Assembly: GCA_017640615.1 (NCBI GenBank)
Contig: JAEPQK010000001.1
Span: forward strand, 558,001-622,000
DNA: 64,000 bases
From: Rhizobiaceae bacterium
GTDB lineage: Bacteria > Pseudomonadota > Alphaproteobacteria > Rhizobiales > Rhizobiaceae
Direction: 5' to 3'
Shown: positions 1 through 6,961 of the stretch, piece by piece
How positions within the stretch are numbered: the first letter of the stretch is position 1
Layout of the letters: the number at the start of each line of letters is the position of its first letter
Made by a program: the position numbers and the translations under genes
The notes under the pieces: model-generated
The model's input: the letters and a program-made list of their open reading frames with translations, nothing else
The model's database searches: none
What the model was told of the DNA's origin: nothing

Positions 1-1704
1 GGCGCCTTTTTCGCGGGAGCTGTCTTCGCCGGCATTGTCGAGTGCCTGCTGCAGGAAGTCGCGCCCCTGACGCAGCGCCTCGGTATCGTCGGTGAGGCGG
101 GCGCGGGACAGCAGCATCTGGCCAAGCTGTTTGGCAAAACGGGCCGAGCGGGTGGGTGTCCAGGTGATCGTCGGCGCTTCGAGCTCGCGGCGCGCGATCT
201 CCTCGCCTTCGGTCAGAGCAGCCATGTCACCGCGCTCCAGCGCGGCGTTTTTATAAGCCTCGAACTGGTAGCGGCGATAGTTGAATGCGCGGTCGGCGTC
301 CCATTCGGCGATGATTGCGAAGGCCTCGCCATAGTCGCGGGCGGCAGCCAGATAGTCGAACAGAAGCAGCTTGGTTTCGGCGCTGCGGGCATAAACCTCG
401 GCGTCTTCGACGATGCGCTGGCGCAGCGCGTCGACTTGCTCCTGCCGGCTTTCGCGCAAGGAGGCGACGCGCGCCTTGGCTTGTTCGCGCAGCTCGTTGG
501 CTGCGTTGAGCGCGCCTTCGAGCTCGGCTTGATCGGCGAGTTCTGTCAGACGCTGGATTTCAGGGTCGGGATTGAGAAGTGCTGCGCGCGCATTGCGATT
601 TTGGGCGAAGCGGTCGATCTCCGCCTTGAGACGCGCTTCAACGGTTGCCGGGTCGTCGTTGGGGTCGATGCCGGCGGCGCGCATCATTGCAAAGACGACG
701 CTCATCGGAACGTTGCCGGAGCGGGACAGGCCCTCGGCGCTTTCGCGCTGCGGGTTCGGCAGCGCGGCGATGGAAAGCAGGAGCTGGCGGCGCTCGGTGA
801 GGATGTCGCCTTCGGCTCCTTCGACCGGGTCAGGCGCTTCGCCGAAATAAAGCAGCCGGCGCAGACTTTCATTGACCCATGGCCGCTGGCGGCCGTCGGT
901 CTTGAGATACACTTCCTCGGCAACCATGCGCATTACGGTGCCGAACTCCTCGCCGGCCATGGCCGAGATGTGGCGGGTCAGCGCCGCTGCGTAGGGGCTG
1001 TTTTCACCTGCGTCACCATCCAGCGCGACCTGACCCGGTGCTGCGGCAAAGCCGATGACAATGCCCAGATTATCGGATGCGCCGTTCGACTGCGCGGACA
1101 GCGCCGTTGCGCCCCGCGTATCGGCGACAGCGAGACCGCCCGCCGAAACGGGCAACGGGTCGGCATTGGCAGCGGTCTTAAGCGCTGCACCTTCGGGGAA
1201 GGGATTGTCGCGGCAGGCATCGAGCAGAACGATGGTGACAGCAACCGTCTCGCGCAGGCGGCGGATCACATCGGAGACGGGAACAAGTTTCGTTGCTGCC
1301 GCATCGAGCGCGGAGATATCGGCGTCGACAGGGATCAGCCAGTTTTCGCCGCCGGCCTCCACGCCATGGCCGGCATAATAAAGCACGGCGACATCGGCAT
1401 CTTCGGCATCTTCGACGAAACGTTCCAGATCGCGGGCGAGGTCGTCCGCGTCGCGATCAGTGCGGCGTACGGAATCGAAGCCGAGATCGGAAAGAAGCTC
1501 TTCGATCGCGTCTGCATCTTCCGGCGGATTGGGCAGCGGGGCCAGATGCTTGTAATCGCCATTGCCGATGACAAGTGCCACGCCGCGCAACGCTTCCTGG
1601 GCAAGTGCGGGCAAAGCCGCCGTCCAGAAAAACACGGCGATCAGCGAAAGGAGCCGGATGCGGCGCAGCGCCGTCAATGCGGAGAGAAATGTGCCTTCAG
1701 TCAT
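1..1704 (-). CDS. Caspase-like (peptidase C14) protein, N-terminal part, cut by window edge
   Basis: The frame is open from ATG at 1704 to the left edge, 568 codons without a stop, so the C-terminus is missing. Residues about 12-35 are a signal peptide or membrane anchor. A caspase-like fold follows, with the catalytic dyad visible as His113 in YYAGHG and Cys164 in LLDACRDNPF. After about residue 330 come helical, Ala/Glu/Arg-rich segments. It is clearly paralogous to the protein at 6962-9871, which shares both active-site blocks and the EEVxLKTxGxQRPWVNESLRRLLYFGEAP block. The family (orthocaspase/metacaspase-like) cleaves after basic or acidic residues, but the substrate here is unknown. 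The signal sequence suggests an envelope location. The family call is firm; the role is not known. Confidence 0.85.
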   Translation of the reverse strand, partial: MTEGTFLSALTALRRIRLLSLIAVFFWTAALPALAQEALRGVALVIGNGDYKHLAPLPNPPEDADAIEELLSDLGFDSVRRTDRDADDLARDLERFVEDAEDADVAVLYYAGHGVEAGGENWLIPVDADISALDAAATKLVPVSDVIRRLRETVAVTIVLLDACRDNPFPEGAALKTAANADPLPVSAGGLAVADTRGATALSAQSNGASDNLGIVIGFAAAPGQVALDGDAGENSPYAAALTRHISAMAGEEFGTVMRMVAEEVYLKTDGRQRPWVNESLRRLLYFGEAPDPVEGAEGDILTERRQLLLSIAALPNPQRESAEGLSRSGNVPMSVVFAMMRAAGIDPNDDPATVEARLKAEIDRFAQNRNARAALLNPDPEIQRLTELADQAELEGALNAANELREQAKARVASLRESRQEQVDALRQRIVEDAEVYARSAETKLLLFDYLAAARDYGEAFAIIAEWDADRAFNYRRYQFEAYKNAALERGDMAALTEGEEIARRELEAPTITWTPTRSARFAKQLGQMLLSRARLTDDTEALRQGRDFLQQALDNAGEDSSREKGA

Positions 1705-1756
1705 GCCCTTTGCCCAGAGCCTGACTTATAGTTTCCCGCCAATGTGGCGGCAATGA

Positions 1757-1778
1757 GTGGCGGCCCGCAGACCGCCAC
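1757..1778. other. GC hairpin between caspase-like and SDR genes
   Basis: GTGGCGG (1757-1763) and CCGCCAC (1772-1778) form a 7-bp perfect stem with an 8-nt loop. It lies just downstream of the minus-strand SDR gene. No T-tract follows on either strand, so it is at best a weak terminator or an mRNA-end hairpin. Confidence 0.3.
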
Positions 1779-1791
1779 CATGGTGCCTGAC

Positions 1792-2580
1792 CTATTGTGC
1801 GAGGAGCGGCAGCGCGTCCGTCTGCTGTTCCGCACCGATCGCGGTGTAGCCGCCATCGACGGCGATGTCGGCGCCGGTGATGAAAGATGCCTCGTCAGAG
1901 CAGAGGAACATGACGGTGTTTGCAACCTCGTCGGGCCCGCCGGTTCGCTTGAGCAGATGGAAGGGTGCTGCAACGCCGTCGGCCTTGGCGCGCTTGTCGC
2001 CCGTGATGTCGCGTATGATGTTGGACCAGGTCCAGCCGGGCGATACCGAATTGACGCGGATATTTTGCGGGGCAAGAAAAGCCGCCTGCGTTTTGGTGAC
2101 GTTGAGAATGGCCGCCTTCGAGGCCGAGTAGACCATGCGGCCGGGCTGCGCGACCTTTGCCGATATGCTGCCGTAGTTGACGATGGCACCGCCGCCGCGC
2201 GACGCGATCTCCTGGCTTGCCTTCTGGGTGAAGATTGCGCCGCCGACGAGATTGATGTTGAGCGCGGAAAGCCAGTTCTCGCGGCTCGTGCCCAGCCCTT
2301 CGTCGAGATAGGTCGAGGCGATGTTAATCAGGAAGTCGATGCCGCCGAATGCCGACTTGCAGTCTGTTATGCAGGCATCGATATCCTTGTCGCTGGTGAT
2401 GTCGGTTCTGCAGAACCGGACTTTGTCGCCCAGTTCGTCAGCCAGCGCTTTGCCGTCCTCTTCGGCAATGTCGGCCATGACCACCGCCACGCCGTTGCGG
2501 TGGAACGCACGCACGACTTCCTGTCCTATCAGCGTTGAAGCGCCTGTTACGATTGCGACTTTTCCCTCAAGTCCTCTCAC
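1792..2580 (-). CDS. Short-chain dehydrogenase/reductase (SDR)
   Basis: A classical SDR of 262 aa. The N-terminal Rossmann motif reads TGASTLIG (residues about 13-20), a variant of TGxxxGxG. The usual NNAG appears as NIAS, and the catalytic Tyr-x-x-x-Lys is VYSASKAA. The start is GTG at 2580, preceded by GGGAGGAAACC, a good ribosome binding site. It follows a flavin reductase and a StyA-type monooxygenase on the same strand with short gaps, so it probably belongs to their operon. In the Acinetobacter iif indole-degradation operon an SDR (IifB) oxidises the dihydrodiol made by the monooxygenase. By context the same kind of role is plausible here, but the sequence alone does not fix the substrate. 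Confidence 0.85.
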   Translation of the reverse strand: MRGLEGKVAIVTGASTLIGQEVVRAFHRNGVAVVMADIAEEDGKALADELGDKVRFCRTDITSDKDIDACITDCKSAFGGIDFLINIASTYLDEGLGTSRENWLSALNINLVGGAIFTQKASQEIASRGGGAIVNYGSISAKVAQPGRMVYSASKAAILNVTKTQAAFLAPQNIRVNSVSPGWTWSNIIRDITGDKRAKADGVAAPFHLLKRTGGPDEVANTVMFLCSDEASFITGADIAVDGGYTAIGAEQQTDALPLLAQ

Positions 2581-2622
2581 GGTTTCCTCCCGGTTTTCGA
2601 TTGGTTCCTTGCCGCCTTCACG

Positions 2623-3171
2623 TCACCGCATGGCCGCTGCCGCGGCGCGGATTTCCGCCGGTGCGATCGTCTTGAAGGCTGATTCCATGTAGAGCAGCGG
2701 CTCGCCGCCGCTGTTGTTTTTGATGTCGACGATCTCGGCAACGATGATGGCATGACTGCCGACATCGATCGCGACGTTGAGCGTGCAGTCGAACGCAGTC
2801 AGCGCGTCGTCCAAGATGGGCGCGCCTGTGGTCAGGGTTCGCCACCGTCCTTCGTCGAACCGGTCGACATCACCAATGTCCTTCATGCCGGCGAAGCGCA
2901 TCGCCAGCGACTGATGCCCGGCGGACAAGATATTGATGCCCAGCTTCCGGCTTTTGGAAATCATCTCGTAAGTGGTGCCATTGCGATTGATGCAGGCGAT
3001 CACGCGGGGCGGGTCGGCCGAGAGCGAACAGACGGCGGTCGCCGTCAAGCCGCGACGCTCCGCGCCCGAGCCGGTCGTCACGATAGTGACGGCGCCGGCA
3101 AGATAGCGCATCGCCTGCTTGAAATCGCTGGACGCGACAGATTTCAACGCTGGCTGAGCGGCGAGCGTCAT
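2623..3171 (-). CDS. Flavin reductase (HpaC/StyB type)
   Basis: At 182 aa this has the length and pattern of the flavin reductase-like domain (FMN-binding split barrel): GAVTIVTTG near residue 28, then GLTATAVCSLSADPPRV and GINILS. Such proteins use NAD(P)H to make reduced flavin for a partner monooxygenase. The ATG overlaps the stop of the upstream StyA-like gene by 4 bases (ATGA), a sign of translational coupling. I infer it supplies FADH2 to that enzyme. It could accept FMN or FAD; the sequence does not decide. Confidence 0.88.
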   Translation of the reverse strand: MTLAAQPALKSVASSDFKQAMRYLAGAVTIVTTGSGAERRGLTATAVCSLSADPPRVIACINRNGTTYEMISKSRKLGINILSAGHQSLAMRFAGMKDIGDVDRFDEGRWRTLTTGAPILDDALTAFDCTLNVAIDVGSHAIIVAEIVDIKNNSGGEPLLYMESAFKTIAPAEIRAAAAAMR

Positions 3172-4556
3172 GGCGTCATCCTGGCCAGCGGATGGCTGGA
3201 GCGCGGCATGCCCAGCACCTGCCTGATTTGACCCTTGCCGATCTTGAGTTTGTTGACGAGATCGACCCGGCCGGCCCTGCCGCCGGAAACCTCGTTCATG
3301 AATTTTAGCGATGCCTGCGGCTCAAGCATCTGGCGGGTGAAGGTGTTTGGGTTGTCGAAATTGTTCACGAAGGCATTGGCCACCTTCTGATGAACGGAGG
3401 GGTTGTCGGCCCTGCCGTCGCTACCATACTGGCCGATCAGAATGCGCTGGGCCGCCGGTGTGATCTCCTCCAGCAGCAGGTTGTTGAAGTCGTTGGTGAC
3501 CTTGCCGATGTCTTCGTAATAGGCATCGAAGGTCGCCTGCATCCATTCGGCATCGAATGTGCCCGACTTGTTGGCTTCCACCGCCTTCAGCAGCGCCTTG
3601 ATCTGGCGGTAGCAGTTGTTGGCCCCCTGGCCTCCGATCGGGTCGAGCGCGTTTGCCATGTCGCCCAGCGCCATGATGCTGGCGCCGGAGGGCAAAGTGC
3701 CGACGGGATTTTTGACGCAAGGCGTGAAGGCGCCCTTCAGCCAGCCCTTGGGGTCGGCCAGTTCCGCATCTTTGATCCAGGCGTAGTCCCACGGGATGTA
3801 CTGTTTGAAGAGTTCCTTGACCCTGGCCAGAACCTCTTCGCCGCTGTTGCAATCATCGAACCTGTCGAACACGCCTCCGGGCCGGGCCTCGAAGATTGCG
3901 TTCCAGCACTGGAACCCGTCCTTGTGCCAGTAAGGGATGGAAAACTGCTCGCCGGCTGTCGCGAAAAAGTTGAACTTGATGCCGTATTGGAACGGGATGC
4001 CGTCACGCGTGCGGTCAAGATCGATGTTTTTCATGACGAACATCGCCAGCTTGCGCTGCGGCTTGTCGTAGACGCTGCGCGCTTTGTCGACCTCGAAAAT
4101 CTTGCCGATCTCACCCTTGCCGGCCGCTACGAGCGTGAGGTCGGCGGCGGCTGCAATCTCCTCGAGGCGCGGAACATCGACATTTTCCACGATGACCTTG
4201 CCGCCGCGCGCCTCGAAGTCATGCGTCCAGCGATGCGACTGGATGCGTACGTCGATGGCGAGCGCCATGCGATCGAGTCGTCCCATCAGGTCGATGAGCT
4301 GACGCCCCATCTTTGGGCAAAAGGTCAGGTGAATGCCGTCAATCGGCGTGGAATCCTCCCAATGATTGACGCCCAGTTCACGCTCAAGGTCGAGCGAGCT
4401 GGCAAACCGGCAGGCGGTGCCCGTCGGCGGCACCTTTGTCAGCCAATCGTCGGCGCTGAGCGCCGAGTGGATGGTAACGTCGTGTCCTTGTTTCAGTAGG
4501 CCAAGGCCAGCGAGCAAACCGCTAATGCCTGAACCGATAATCGCAATCTTGCTCAT
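3168..4556 (-). CDS. StyA-like FAD monooxygenase (styrene/indole monooxygenase family)
   Basis: A flavoprotein of 462 aa. The FAD Rossmann motif GSGISG is at residues 8-13, and a second FAD-contact block, ALGDMANALDPIGGQGAN, lies near residue 300. The N-terminal half, with the TxxRFASSLDLERELGVNHW region, resembles StyA-type two-component epoxidases that need free reduced FAD, and the next gene is a flavin reductase. It is somewhat longer than StyA (about 415 aa), with an extra C-terminal stretch. A strong ribosome binding site, GGGAGGAGG, precedes the ATG. Likely substrates are styrene, indole or another vinyl/indole aromatic; with an SDR in the operon, indole oxidation is my preferred guess. 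The family call is good, the substrate is inferred. Confidence 0.8.
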   Translation of the reverse strand: MSKIAIIGSGISGLLAGLGLLKQGHDVTIHSALSADDWLTKVPPTGTACRFASSLDLERELGVNHWEDSTPIDGIHLTFCPKMGRQLIDLMGRLDRMALAIDVRIQSHRWTHDFEARGGKVIVENVDVPRLEEIAAAADLTLVAAGKGEIGKIFEVDKARSVYDKPQRKLAMFVMKNIDLDRTRDGIPFQYGIKFNFFATAGEQFSIPYWHKDGFQCWNAIFEARPGGVFDRFDDCNSGEEVLARVKELFKQYIPWDYAWIKDAELADPKGWLKGAFTPCVKNPVGTLPSGASIMALGDMANALDPIGGQGANNCYRQIKALLKAVEANKSGTFDAEWMQATFDAYYEDIGKVTNDFNNLLLEEITPAAQRILIGQYGSDGRADNPSVHQKVANAFVNNFDNPNTFTRQMLEPQASLKFMNEVSGGRAGRVDLVNKLKIGKGQIRQVLGMPRSSHPLARMTP

Positions 4557-4623
4557 CTCATCCTCCTCCCAGGGCGAGTGCGACCGGTACGACTGGTGAG
4601 GGCGATCGCGTCCCCGAGACCGG

Positions 4624-4691
4624 TCCGATCAACGCAAGAATCGATCCGATTGGCAGGCTTCCGCAATCCGAATATTGCGGGTTTGTCCGGA
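4624..4691. promoter_or_regulatory. Ladder of TCCGAT-like repeats in the araC/monooxygenase divergent region
   Basis: The 180-bp region between the divergent StyA-like gene and the AraC-type regulator contains TCCGAT at 4624 and again at 4645, TCCGAA at 4667 and TCCGGA at 4686. The starts are 21, 22 and 19 bp apart, near two helical turns, which is the usual spacing of direct half-sites for AraC-family activators. I infer that these are binding sites for the regulator at 4737. No convincing -35/-10 pair was found. Confidence 0.4.
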
Positions 4692-4736
4692 TCGTGCGAC
4701 AACTTTAAGCTTGAAGTAAATTGGGATTGCAGGTCG

Positions 4737-5678
4737 ATGCACGTCACGTCATCGCATCTTTCTGATTTTACTGAAGCGGTAGGCAGCCACTTTCGCCCGC
4801 ACGAAGTTGATGGGCCGGATCGTATTGTCGGCAATCTGGAGGCCAGACATTTCGGCAAGGTGGGGCTGACCTATCTCAGCTATGGATCCGAGGTGGCGAT
4901 CAAGACCGATCCGCTCGAGGGGTTCTCGCTGCTGCAAATTCCGATCAAGGGCAGCTCGAGCGAGCCCGGGCGCGGTGGCCGCGAGCGCTTCAGTCTGCAG
5001 TCGGCGCAGGTTCTGGGGCTGGCGCGCAGCATCGATTTTGCGATGCATCGCAATTGCACGCTGCTGATCACCCGGTTCGAGAATGCGGACATTGCCGACA
5101 CGCTGGCAGCACTTTCCGACAACGACGATACAGCGCGAACGATGATGGCGATGGCGCGCTGCGATCTTGCGTCACCGGCCGGGCGTTCGCTTTTCAGCCA
5201 ACTGCAGTGGCTGAGTTTCGAATTGGAGGACGAAGGTTCCAGCCTGGCGCGGATGGAAGCTCATTGCTCGAAAAGTCTGCTCGTCAGTTTCGTGATGGCT
5301 ACGGTTCCCAGCCTGTCGAAGCAGACGACCCGCCTGCCGACGATCGCGGCGGTTCGACGGGTGGAAGCCTATGTCGACGAGTACTTTGGCGAATCCATCA
5401 CCGTTGCCGACATGGCGCGGGTTGCAGGCGTGCCTGTGCGTACGCTGTTCGAACTCTTCAGACGCTACTCCGACGAAACGCCCTCCGACCTTTTGCGGCG
5501 CAAACGGCTTGAGGCGGTGCGCCGCGTACTCGTGGAAGCAAGCGCAGATGAAACGACGGTGACAGATGTCGCAATGGCATGCGGCTTTGCGCATCTCGGT
5601 CGCTTTGCGCAATATTATCGGGCGGCATATGGCGAGAAACCGTCGGATACGCTTTTGCGCCGGATGTATCACTCCTGA
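4737..5678 (+). CDS. AraC-family transcriptional regulator
   Basis: This reads as a 313-aa protein from ATG at 4737. The frame stays open upstream to 4578, but the extra 53 residues look non-coding and would use up the divergent promoter region. The N-terminal 180 residues match the AraC-binding-2 (cupin-like) ligand domain. The C-terminal 100 residues carry two helix-turn-helix motifs, ending in the typical VAMACGFAHLGRFAQYYRAAYGE block. It is divergent from the monooxygenase operon, so it is probably that operon's activator, responding to the aromatic substrate. AraC-type regulators are, as far as I recall, linked to related indole and styrene-type clusters in other bacteria. Confidence 0.87.
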   Translation: MHVTSSHLSDFTEAVGSHFRPHEVDGPDRIVGNLEARHFGKVGLTYLSYGSEVAIKTDPLEGFSLLQIPIKGSSSEPGRGGRERFSLQSAQVLGLARSIDFAMHRNCTLLITRFENADIADTLAALSDNDDTARTMMAMARCDLASPAGRSLFSQLQWLSFELEDEGSSLARMEAHCSKSLLVSFVMATVPSLSKQTTRLPTIAAVRRVEAYVDEYFGESITVADMARVAGVPVRTLFELFRRYSDETPSDLLRRKRLEAVRRVLVEASADETTVTDVAMACGFAHLGRFAQYYRAAYGEKPSDTLLRRMYHS

Positions 5679-5696
5679 GGCGGAGGACGCCTGGAC

Positions 5697-6065
5697 ATGA
5701 CCAACCGCAGCGCCGAAGTCGATGCCTGGATGGCGGGGTATGAGAACCCGCAGAAGCCGGTTGTAGAGGCGGTGCGCGCGGCCATTCTCGGCGCCGATGC
5801 ACGCATGGGCGAGTCAATCAAATGGCAGGCGCCGACCTTCGTCTACAAGGGCAATCTGGCGTCGTTCTTTCCAAAGGCAAAGAAGCACGCAACGCTGATG
5901 TTTCACACCGGCGCGGCGCTGGCGGATGCGGGTGATTTCCCATCTCTCGAGGGCGATGGCGGCACGTCGCGCTCGATGAAGTTCACCGATCTGAGCGATG
6001 TGAAAGCCAAGACGGCCGAGTTGAAGGCAATCGTCAAAGCCTGGTGTGACGGCAAGGACGCATAG
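5697..6065 (+). CDS. DUF1801 domain protein
   Basis: A 122-aa protein whose pattern fits DUF1801 (the YdhG-like fold): an N-terminal helix, then the ESIKWQAPTFVYKGNLASFFPKAKK block and HATLMFHTGAAL. Members are small soluble proteins of unknown biochemical role, sometimes described as iron- or intracellular-trafficking-like. It starts 18 bp after the AraC gene and may be co-transcribed with it. A ggcggagga stretch before the ATG could serve as ribosome binding site. No catalytic residue can be assigned. Confidence 0.75.
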   Translation: MTNRSAEVDAWMAGYENPQKPVVEAVRAAILGADARMGESIKWQAPTFVYKGNLASFFPKAKKHATLMFHTGAALADAGDFPSLEGDGGTSRSMKFTDLSDVKAKTAELKAIVKAWCDGKDA

Positions 6066-6078
6066 GTCTTCGCGGACC

Positions 6079-6849
6079 TCAGTGCATCATGGATACGGCT
6101 TGATTTGCCGCAAGGAAGCGCACGCGATTCCTGCCGCCGCGCTTGGCTTCGTAAAGCAGTTGATCGGCTTGCCGGTAGAGATCGCTGAAGCTCGAATTGC
6201 CGTCGAATGCCGAGCCGCCAATGCTGACTGAAAGGCGGTAGGGTTTGCCGGCCGGCAGGAAGTCTATCTTCTCGATGGCCGATCTGATGCGCTCGGCGAT
6301 CGCTTCGGCCTGCTCTTTCGAGACGCCCGGGAGGAAGACACCGAACTCCTCACCGCCGATGCGGCCGACGGCATCGCTTTCGCGCACCTGGCTGCGCATC
6401 GTGTCGGCGACGAGTTTGAGCGCGGCGTCGCCGGTCTCATGGCCGAAGCTGTCGTTGACCTTCTTGAAGTGATCCACATCGATGACCAGCAGCGCGCCCT
6501 GGCGGCGGGTTTTCGAGGCGATCATGCGATCCAGGTAACGGTCGACCAGCAAGGTAAAGGCGCGGCGGTTGATGCACTCGGTCAGGCTGTCTGTCGTGGA
6601 GATGTGAAGCAGTTCGCGATGGGCGATGGCCAGTTCGCGCAGCTTCGACAGCATGACGAAGAAGAAGGGCGGCGCCAGCACCAGCGGGATGATGACGTTG
6701 TTGATGGGCCGATCGCCCCAACGCCAGCCTTCCTGAAAGGAATAGCTGTCGATGAGAAGTGCAACGCATATGCAGAACAGAGTGCCGAGCGCGGTCAGCA
6801 CCAAGACGCGCATGCGGCTTTCAGCGGAGAAGTCGAGACGAGGTTTCAT
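6079..6849 (-). CDS. Membrane-anchored diguanylate cyclase (GGDEF)
   Basis: This 256-aa protein has two likely membrane helices, at residues about 14-32 and 48-66, followed by a full GGDEF domain. The active-site motif is GGEEF, and RESD lies five residues before it, which fits the allosteric I-site RxxD. It should therefore make c-di-GMP and be product-inhibited. No sensory domain is visible apart from the short membrane part. It is convergent with the DUF1801 gene. The chosen ATG at 6849 has no clear Shine-Dalgarno; Met13 at 6813 is an alternative start. Confidence 0.9.
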   Translation of the reverse strand: MKPRLDFSAESRMRVLVLTALGTLFCICVALLIDSYSFQEGWRWGDRPINNVIIPLVLAPPFFFVMLSKLRELAIAHRELLHISTTDSLTECINRRAFTLLVDRYLDRMIASKTRRQGALLVIDVDHFKKVNDSFGHETGDAALKLVADTMRSQVRESDAVGRIGGEEFGVFLPGVSKEQAEAIAERIRSAIEKIDFLPAGKPYRLSVSIGGSAFDGNSSFSDLYRQADQLLYEAKRGGRNRVRFLAANQAVSMMH

Positions 6850-6961
6850 GTCCGCATGGCCGGGTTCATGCGCAATGCTATTCCCGGTACGTTAAGCTGA
6901 CGTTAGGGAATTTGGCGGGCTTTGCATCGATTTCGGCCTATGCGCGTGGCCAAGGATTGGA

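Noticed and set aside
436..1731. 431-codon plus-strand frame
   Set aside because: Opposite the caspase-like gene at 1-1704, whose His and Cys motifs are clear. The plus frame has no recognisable domain.
4578..4736. Longer start for the AraC-type regulator
   Set aside because: It would fill the divergent promoter region and has no coding character; ATG 4737 gives the normal family length.
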